A stretch of 49,146 nt of DNA from Candidatus Eisenbacteria bacterium. Lineage in GTDB: Bacteria > Desulfobacterota > Binatia > DP-6. The stretch is from the NCBI GenBank assembly GCA_035577985.1, contig DATJZY010000136.1, positions 1 to 49,146 on the forward strand, given 5' to 3'. A model generated the notes under the pieces. That model ran no database searches and was not told where the DNA came from. It worked only from the letters and a program-made list of their open reading frames with translations. The position numbers and the translations under genes were made by a program. The number at the start of each line of letters is the position of its first letter. Positions within the stretch are counted from its first letter, which is position 1. Positions 44,185 through 49,146 of this stretch are shown here, piece after piece.

Positions 44185-46851
44185 TCAGCTCCCGCAGGCG
44201 CGGCGGGCGACGTAGATGTCGCGGTCGCCGTTGCGGTCGTCCTCCCACGCGACGTAGCAGGTGCGCTTGGCCCCCTTGCCGCCGATCGCGAGGCTCGGCC
44301 GCGTCTGCTCGCTCGTGCCGGTGCCCGTGTCGTCGACCCGCTCGGAGGCGAGGAAGGTGTTGCCGGCGTCGAGGCTCGTCGCGAAGAACACGTCGTTGTT
44401 GCCGAGCCGGTTGTCCTGCCAGGCGACGAACAGGTTGCCGCGGTCCGCGGCGAGGCTCGGATACCACTGGTTGGTCGGCGTGTCGGTGTCGGGGAGGAAC
44501 CCCTGCTTCGAGTCGTCGAGCTGGCGGTTCGGCGAGAACGTCTGCCCGCCGTCGGCGCTGCGGGCGTAGAACACGTTGGTGTCGGGCTCGCGGGCGCGCA
44601 GGTCCGTCCACGCCACGTGGAGTCGCCCGTCCGTGTCGGCGGCGATCGACGGCCGCTCGTTGATCCGCTCGAAGCCGGCGAAGTCGTCGACACGGACGTT
44701 CGGGGCGAAGGTGCGGCCCCCGTCGATCGAGTGCGCGGTGAACACGTCCCAGTTGTAGTTCCGGAAGTCGGTCCACGCGATGTACACCGACGACTTCGTG
44801 GCCGTGATGGCCGGCGACCACTTGTTGTCGTTGTGCAGGGCGAGCGGATCGCCCACGCCGCCGCCGTCGACCCGCACGGCGGGCTCGAAGGCGCTCGCGC
44901 TGGGGAAGCCGCGGGCGGCGTAGACGTGCTCCAGTGGCTCGCCCTCGGGGCCGAGGTCGCGCTCGTCGATCCACGTGACCACCGGCCGCGTGCCGGCGAA
45001 CGCGACCGCGGGCATCCACTTGCCCACGCCGTCGACGTCGTCGACGCGGACGTCGGTCCCGCGCTTGCGCCCGCTGCCGGACAGGCGCGCCAACATGATC
45101 CGGCCGGCGTCGTCGTCGCCGCGCGACACGAACTGCTGCCAGACCACGATCACGCGGCCGCCGCGAACCGCGATGGCCGGGTTGAGCTCCGTCGTGGATC
45201 CCAAGTCGTTGTCGCTCACCCGGACGGGCGGCTTGAAGCTCTGTCCGCCGTCGTGGCTCGCGGCGAGATAGATGCCGCTCCCGACGCCCTCGTCCTGGTG
45301 CCAGACGACGTAGACGTGACGCCCGCGCGTCGCGATCCGCGGGGCGTGTTGGCCGACCGGCATCGCCTGCACGCCGCTCGCCAGGACGGCGGGCGAGAAG
45401 GCCGGCGGCGCCTCGCGCACGGGGTCGATCTGGGCGGTCACCGCCGACGTCGGCACGTCGACGTCGGCCCACACCACCGCCTCGCGGTAGCCGTTCCTGC
45501 ACGCGCCGGCGGCGAGCGGGCCGCTGCACGCGACGGCGGAGGTCGGCGGGAGCAATGCCCCGTCCGCGGCCAGCGCATCGCGCCGCGCGGCGAGGCCGAG
45601 CCCGGGGCTCGCGATGCCCGGATCGTCCTCGATCCACGGCCCGATGGCGCGGAAGCCCGTGTCGGGATTCTGACCGATCCACGCGTTCGAGCTCGAGAGC
45701 GGGCCGGGGTCGGTCTTCTGCTTGCGTCCGATGATCGCGCTCTGGCCGTCGAAGGTGATCTCGAAGAGGTTGCCCGTGAGGCTCCCGTCGAGGTTCGCGA
45801 CCCACTCCGGGTTCTTCTGCAGGTTCGCGAAGCCGCCCTCCTTGAAGACATCGGGCGACCATTCGGTGGTCGTGAAGCCCCAGGAATCGAACGCCTCGGG
45901 CTGCAGGATCACGTTCGCGCCCTTGGCGACGAAGCGATCGTTCACGTCGATCATCCAGGCGTCTTTCGAGATCACGATGCCGAGACGGCCGACGGGCGTC
46001 CCCAGGACTTCCATGTCGCGCACCGGCCCGGTGGCGAGCGCGAGCCCGGCGGCGTTGCCCGGCGGCGGCTGCTCGATCGGCGTCAAGTACGCCTTGTTCG
46101 TCGAGCCACGGAGCTGCCCGCCGGTTTCCGACGGTGCGCGCAGCGTGCCGCCGGCGCCGTCCGGAACCAGCACCTCGCCGTCGGGGGCGAAGACGAAGGT
46201 CGTGTTGACGGCGAGCGGCGACGTCGCCTCGTACGCGTACGTGCGCGTGGGCTCGTCGGGATCGCGCAGCAGCGCCACCAGCGCTGGATCGTCCGCTTCC
46301 TCGACCCGGCGTGCCGGCGCGAGGTTGGCCCCGACCGCGAGATACACGCCGTGGGTCATGGCGAGCTCCCGGAAGGTCTCGTACACGCCGCGATAGAAGG
46401 TGTCGGTGATCGCGAGCACGCCGTAACGGATCTGCGGCTGGCCGGGGAACTTGGTCTGGTAGTAGCTGAACTGGTTCGCGTAGCTGAGGATCAGGTTGAA
46501 GATCGCGAAGGTCGTGTTCGGCTGCGCGCGCGGGACGGCGCCGCGGCTGCCGATGAAGGCGGCGAGCAGGCCCGTGTCCTCGGGGAACACGACCAGCGCG
46601 TTCGGCGGCGCCGTGGGATCCACGGGTGCGAGGTGCGTCGCGACGTCGTCGACCCCCGCCTGGACGAGCGACGAGCGGCCGGGAAAGGTCGCATCCATCA
46701 TCGCGGCCATCTTGTCGTGGAACGTCTGGTAGGTGAGCGAATCGTCGAGCCGGAGCTTGTGCCCGACGACGAACATGCGCACGGGCGTCGCGAGGGCGCC
46801 CTGTGCCATGGCCCCTGCGAGGATCAGCGCGACGAGGATCGGGTGCCGCAT
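44185..46851 (-). CDS. Secreted nitrilase-fold / BNR beta-propeller fusion with Cys-to-Ser change
   Basis: The 888-residue precursor has a signal peptide (to about 22) and a carbon-nitrogen hydrolase fold (about 25-450): Glu91 in VVFPEDTG and Lys253 in TNKAYLTPIE match the catalytic Glu and Lys, but the Cys position reads GIVISKDAW, with Ser295. Residues about 480-888 contain seven repeats of the type VxWxDxR followed by Asp boxes (SHDGGQSF, SIDGGRTF, SADGGQTF, SLDAGNTF), a sialidase-type propeller. It is probably extracytoplasmic and either inactive as an amidase or of altered chemistry. ATG 46851 lies 6 bases after a -10 box, favouring it over ATG 46887. Confidence 0.85.
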   Translation of the reverse strand: MRHPILVALILAGAMAQGALATPVRMFVVGHKLRLDDSLTYQTFHDKMAAMMDATFPGRSSLVQAGVDDVATHLAPVDPTAPPNALVVFPEDTGLLAAFIGSRGAVPRAQPNTTFAIFNLILSYANQFSYYQTKFPGQPQIRYGVLAITDTFYRGVYETFRELAMTHGVYLAVGANLAPARRVEEADDPALVALLRDPDEPTRTYAYEATSPLAVNTTFVFAPDGEVLVPDGAGGTLRAPSETGGQLRGSTNKAYLTPIEQPPPGNAAGLALATGPVRDMEVLGTPVGRLGIVISKDAWMIDVNDRFVAKGANVILQPEAFDSWGFTTTEWSPDVFKEGGFANLQKNPEWVANLDGSLTGNLFEITFDGQSAIIGRKQKTDPGPLSSSNAWIGQNPDTGFRAIGPWIEDDPGIASPGLGLAARRDALAADGALLPPTSAVACSGPLAAGACRNGYREAVVWADVDVPTSAVTAQIDPVREAPPAFSPAVLASGVQAMPVGQHAPRIATRGRHVYVVWHQDEGVGSGIYLAASHDGGQSFKPPVRVSDNDLGSTTELNPAIAVRGGRVIVVWQQFVSRGDDDAGRIMLARLSGSGRKRGTDVRVDDVDGVGKWMPAVAFAGTRPVVTWIDERDLGPEGEPLEHVYAARGFPSASAFEPAVRVDGGGVGDPLALHNDNKWSPAITATKSSVYIAWTDFRNYNWDVFTAHSIDGGRTFAPNVRVDDFAGFERINERPSIAADTDGRLHVAWTDLRAREPDTNVFYARSADGGQTFSPNRQLDDSKQGFLPDTDTPTNQWYPSLAADRGNLFVAWQDNRLGNNDVFFATSLDAGNTFLASERVDDTGTGTSEQTRPSLAIGGKGAKRTCYVAWEDDRNGDRDIYVARRACGS

Positions 46852-46857
46852 GCGCGC

Positions 46858-46887
46858 AGCGTACCCAGCGGTCGCGGCGCGGAGCAA
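46858..46887 (-). promoter_or_regulatory. Leaderless-type promoter of the nitrilase/BNR gene
   Basis: On the minus strand TTGCTC (46887-46882), 18 bp, TACGCT (46863-46858), then 6 bases to ATG 46851. Confidence 0.5.
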
Positions 46888-46899
46888 GGAGAAAGACGC

Positions 46900-47157
46900 T
46901 CAGTGCAGCGGGTGGTACGGGCCCTGGAGCACGCCCAGCACCGTCAGGCCGTCCTCGTCGTCGACGTGGTACAGGATGTAGTAGTCGTCGATCGCGAGGT
47001 AGTGACACCCGCCCACGCCCTGCAGGACCGCAGAGCCCGGAGGATGGGGGTCGTCGGCCAACCCGATGATCGCCTCGCCGATCGCGCGCAGCGGAGACTG
47101 GGGGATCATCTCGAGCTCGCGGTACGCGCTGTACGTGATGTTGAGCTTGGCGGGCAT
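46900..47157 (-). CDS. RelE/ParE-like toxin-fold protein, no antitoxin seen
   Basis: The 85-residue protein has the RelE/ParE layout: an N-terminal strand and helices (LNITYSAYRELEMIPQSPLR), then VLQGVGGCHYLAIDDYYILYHVDDE. The strand that usually carries RxRxGxYR reads CHYLAIDDYYIL, so catalytic or contact Arg residues are missing, and the C-terminus ends in GPYHPLH. No antitoxin-like gene lies directly before or after it, although starts upstream (GTG 47184) could extend the frame. It may be a solitary or inactive member. Confidence 0.7.
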   Translation of the reverse strand: MPAKLNITYSAYRELEMIPQSPLRAIGEAIIGLADDPHPPGSAVLQGVGGCHYLAIDDYYILYHVDDEDGLTVLGVLQGPYHPLH

Positions 47158-47233
47158 CTCGGGCGTCTGCAGGCTTATCGGCACCGTCCCACCCCCACTT
47201 GAGGAGCGTTGCGCCCCCGCATGGCGGACGCGC

Positions 47234-47262
47234 TTGCGTGGCTCCGAGCGTGTCATTACGTT
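47234..47262 (+). promoter_or_regulatory. Possible promoter of the 137-residue unknown protein
   Basis: TTGCGT (47234-47239), 17 bp, TACGTT (47257-47262). A leader of about 50 bases follows, with a 5-bp hairpin (47289-47304) touching GAGGAGG (47304-47310). Confidence 0.4.
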
Positions 47263-47320
47263 GACATCCAGTGTGGAGGTGCCGCGGTCGTGCAGTGCAG
47301 CACGAGGAGGTGAGCACCAA

Positions 47321-47734
47321 ATGCCAACGAAGTCGTCCGAGGTTCTCGTCGGGCGCCGCTACCTCGATCGGGGTTTCCTGGATGCGGCCATGCGTCTGTT
47401 CGTCCGCAACGCGGAGGCCGTCGAGGCGACCGACTGGACGCTGCTCGCGGAGCGTCTGATGGAGCGCAGCCGCATCCCCGACGTCGTCCACGTGTGCGAG
47501 GTGGGCGGCGTGCCGCTGCCGCGCGAGCGGATGCTCGCGATCGCCGACGACCATCTGCGCCGCAAGGACGTCGACAACGCGATCCGGCTCTACGAGCTCG
47601 CCAGCGCCGATCGCGAGCGGTGGGTGCAGCTGGTCGACGTGCTGACGGGTCTTCCCGATCGCGAGCGGCTCGCCATCGAGGTGACGGAACGTCACCTGAA
47701 GCCGGCGGCGGGATCGCTTCGTCGCGCGAGCTGA
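47321..47734 (+). CDS. Unknown 137-residue helical-repeat protein
   Basis: The protein reads as two or three TPR-like helical hairpins (VGRRYLDRGFLDAAMRLFVR and DHLRRKDVDNAIRLYELAS) and has no signal peptide or catalytic motif. It could be a small adaptor. I do not recognise a named family. A strong GAGGAGG lies 10 bases before ATG 47321. It is divergent from the RelE-like gene and upstream of hisC, which has its own promoter. Confidence 0.7.
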   Translation: MPTKSSEVLVGRRYLDRGFLDAAMRLFVRNAEAVEATDWTLLAERLMERSRIPDVVHVCEVGGVPLPRERMLAIADDHLRRKDVDNAIRLYELASADRERWVQLVDVLTGLPDRERLAIEVTERHLKPAAGSLRRAS

Positions 47735-47761
47735 CCGAGTGCCGCACGGCCGGCGCAGCGG

Positions 47762-47790
47762 TTGCGCCGGCGCCGACCGCCCCGTACACG
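47762..47790 (+). promoter_or_regulatory. Leaderless-type promoter of hisC
   Basis: TTGCGC (47762-47767), 17 bp, TACACG (47785-47790), then 6 bases to ATG 47797. Confidence 0.4.
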
Positions 47791-47796
47791 AGGCGC

Positions 47797-48858
47797 ATGC
47801 CGCGTCCCGCCGACTGGCTGCGCCCCGCCGTTCGGGCCGTCCCGCCGTACACGCCCGGCGAGCAGCCCGCTGCCGGGCGGAGGGTCGTGAAGCTCAACAC
47901 GAACGAGAACCCGTACCCGCCGTCGGCGGCCGTGCTGAGCGCGCTGCGCGACGCCGTCGACGAGCGCGTGCGCCTCTACCCCGACCCCGAGGCGACCGCG
48001 CTTCGCGCCGCGGCGTCACGGCTCTACGGCGTTCCCGTGGACCACGTCATGGCCGGCAACGGGTCGGACGAGCTGCTGGCGCTTCTCTTGCGCGCGCTCG
48101 TCGATCCGGGCGAGCGGGTCGCGTTTCCCGTCCCGACCTACAGCCTCTACGAGACGCTGGTCGCGGTGCAGGGCGGCGAGCCGGTCGAGATCCCGTGGCC
48201 CGACGACTGGTCGCTGCCGGCCGGTCTCGCCGGCGCCGGCGCCAAGCTCACGTTCCTGTGCAACCCGAACTCGCCGTCGGGCACGCTGGTGCCGACGGCG
48301 GAGATCGAGGCGCTCGCGCGCCGGATCGCCGGCGTGCTGGTCGTCGACGAAGCCTACGTCGACTTCGCTTCCTCGCACGCGCTCGGGCTCGTCGGACGGC
48401 TGCCCAACGTGGTCGTGCTGCGCACGCTCTCGAAGTCGTACTCGCTGGCGGGCCTGCGGGTGGGGCTCGCGTTCGCCGATCCCGAGCTCCTGCGCGGCCT
48501 GCGGACGGTGAAGGACTCCTACAACTTGAACCGTCTCTCGCAGGCCGCGGCGACGGCGGCGCTCGCCGATCAGGAGACCGCACGCGCCAATCTGGAACGG
48601 GTGCGTCGGACGCGCGCGCGGCTCACGAGCGCGCTCCGCGCCCTCGGCTACGCCGTTCCCGACAGCGCCGCGAACTTCGTGCTGGCGCGCAGGAAGGGCA
48701 TCGACCAGGGGCCGATCGCCCGCGCGCTCGCCGCACGTGACATCCTGGTGCGCCACTTCACGTCGCACGGCCTCGGTGACGCGCTCCGCATCAGCGTCGG
48801 CACCGACGAGGAGATCGACGCGCTGCTCGCGGCGCTGGGTGAGGTCGCGGGGCGCTAG
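47797..48858 (+). CDS. hisC: Histidinol-phosphate aminotransferase
   Basis: HisC transfers an amino group from glutamate to imidazole-acetol phosphate in histidine synthesis. The 353-residue PLP enzyme has LNTNENPYPPS at the N-terminus, the PLP Lys in RTLSKSYSLAGLRVG, NPNSPSGT and VDEAYVDF, and the C-terminal LRISVGT Arg. No other his genes are nearby, so it could also serve aromatic amino acid transamination. Starts upstream of ATG 47797 would overlap the previous gene's end and the promoter. Confidence 0.92.
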   Translation: MPRPADWLRPAVRAVPPYTPGEQPAAGRRVVKLNTNENPYPPSAAVLSALRDAVDERVRLYPDPEATALRAAASRLYGVPVDHVMAGNGSDELLALLLRALVDPGERVAFPVPTYSLYETLVAVQGGEPVEIPWPDDWSLPAGLAGAGAKLTFLCNPNSPSGTLVPTAEIEALARRIAGVLVVDEAYVDFASSHALGLVGRLPNVVVLRTLSKSYSLAGLRVGLAFADPELLRGLRTVKDSYNLNRLSQAAATAALADQETARANLERVRRTRARLTSALRALGYAVPDSAANFVLARRKGIDQGPIARALAARDILVRHFTSHGLGDALRISVGTDEEIDALLAALGEVAGR

Positions 48859-48874
48859 GGCTCGGTGTCGGTGC

Positions 48875-48996
48875 CGCGAGGTCGGGGGCGAGGCTTCGGC
48901 TTCGGCTTCGCCGCGCGACAACACACACGCGGCGTCTCGGTCCGGCATTTCGTCGCGCTGCTACGCAGGCGCGTCCGCCTCGCCCCCGACCTCGCG
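48875..48996 (+). repeat. 122-bp inverted-repeat element, copy B
   Basis: It is bounded by perfect 20-bp inverted arms (48875-48894 and 48977-48996) and has exactly the length of copy A, to which it is inverted. The interior (82 bp) is less conserved than the arms, especially around 48935-48944. It lies 16 bases after the hisC stop. Confidence 0.8.
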
Positions 48997-49124
48997 TCGC
49001 GGCGCCGCTGCACCGCCGCGTGACGTCGCCCAGCGCAGAGCGCGCGTTTTGCGGCAGAAACCCTACGCCGTCACGACGAAGCTATTCGCTAGAGAGCGAG
49101 ACGCCGAAGGCGGGAGCGTTGCGG

Positions 49125-49146
49125 CGCGAGGTGGGGGACGAGGCGG
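49125..49146 (+). repeat. Start of a third copy of the inverted-repeat element, cut by the window edge
   Basis: CGCGAGGTGGGGGACGAGGC matches the 20-bp arm of copy B with two differences, in the same orientation as its left arm. The rest is outside the window. Confidence 0.55.

Larger units (their letters stand above)
48859..49146. other. Right-edge intergenic region containing repeats
   Basis: No gene is seen. It holds copy B of the 122-bp element and, at the very end, the start of a third copy. The sequence between them (48997-49124) shows no feature I can name. Confidence 0.5.

Noticed and set aside
47261..47266. TTGACA as a -35 box for the 137-residue unknown gene
   Set aside because: No AT-containing -10 box follows at 16-18 bp (GCGGTC at 17 bp). 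The pair at 47234-47262 fits better.
44021..47695. A minus-strand open frame of more than 1200 codons overlapping the nitrilase/BNR gene in another frame
   Set aside because: It is Arg/Pro/Ala-rich with no domain, while the overlapped frame has clear nitrilase and Asp-box motifs. Long chance frames are expected at this GC content.

Overview
The window is very GC-rich (about 70% by eye), densely coded DNA from a bacterial chromosome. The gene families are those of a Gram-negative organism: an Lpp/OprI-like lipoprotein, an HtrA protease with DUF1844 partner, an MltD-type transglycosylase, a glycosyltransferase family 9 enzyme, a BepA-like M48 protease and a CarD regulator. I infer an uncultured deltaproteobacterium-like lineage (Binatota-type genomes come to mind); the sequence alone does not prove this. 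I see no rRNA, tRNA, CRISPR array, prophage or transposase.

Layout. 1-468 is non-coding, with a folded element at 2-84 and a 122-bp inverted-repeat element (313-434). 469-3749 holds a ThDP enzyme coupled to an alanine-zipper protein, two unknown proteins and a CX3C periplasmic protein. 3882-7847 holds a sigma-54-type activator with a degenerate GAFTGA loop, a metallophosphoesterase/HAD pair and a secreted protein. 7944-11532 holds a small protein, RmuC, a DGQHR (DndB-like) protein, a GST and a Rieske protein, followed by the remnant of a histidine phosphatase. 11756-18433 is an acyl-CoA metabolism cluster (a BadI/MenB-like enzyme, two crotonase-fold proteins, an acyl-CoA ligase, an amidohydrolase) with YgfZ and two stand-alone desulfoferrodoxin N-terminal domains. 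18509-23921 holds CoaD, an aminotransferase, the Lpp-like lipoprotein, CarD, the CysK-LarE pair and a GT9 enzyme. 24166-28773 is a tight run of DUF1844, HtrA, TsaD, RsmA and MutM. 28715-31972 (minus) is a peptide-type ABC importer without ATPases. 32051 is MltD. 33506-44184 is a ten-gene run built on tetrapyrrole synthesis (Met8, CcsA-like, HemA, HemC, CobA-HemD fusion, HemB) that continues into an M48/TPR protease, an SDR, an NFACT-R protein and a membrane alkaline-phosphatase-superfamily enzyme. 44185-46851 (minus) is a secreted nitrilase-fold/BNR fusion. A lone RelE-like toxin, an unknown protein and HisC follow, and a second copy of the 122-bp element lies at 48875-48996 in inverted orientation, with the start of a third at the right edge.

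Two signals run through the whole window. First, many transcription units begin with a -35/-10 pair at 17-18 bp spacing whose -10 box ends only 6-10 bases before the start codon and without a Shine-Dalgarno sequence, which implies leaderless mRNAs. This also fixes several start codons. Second, most genes within units overlap by 1-4 bases (ATGA, GTGA, TGATG), which implies long coupled operons.

The observations I consider most worth following are the leaderless promoter architecture, the secreted nitrilase-fold protein with a Cys-to-Ser change fused to a seven-repeat propeller, the RmuC-DGQHR pair, the 122-bp repeat family, and the GIATGV activator.
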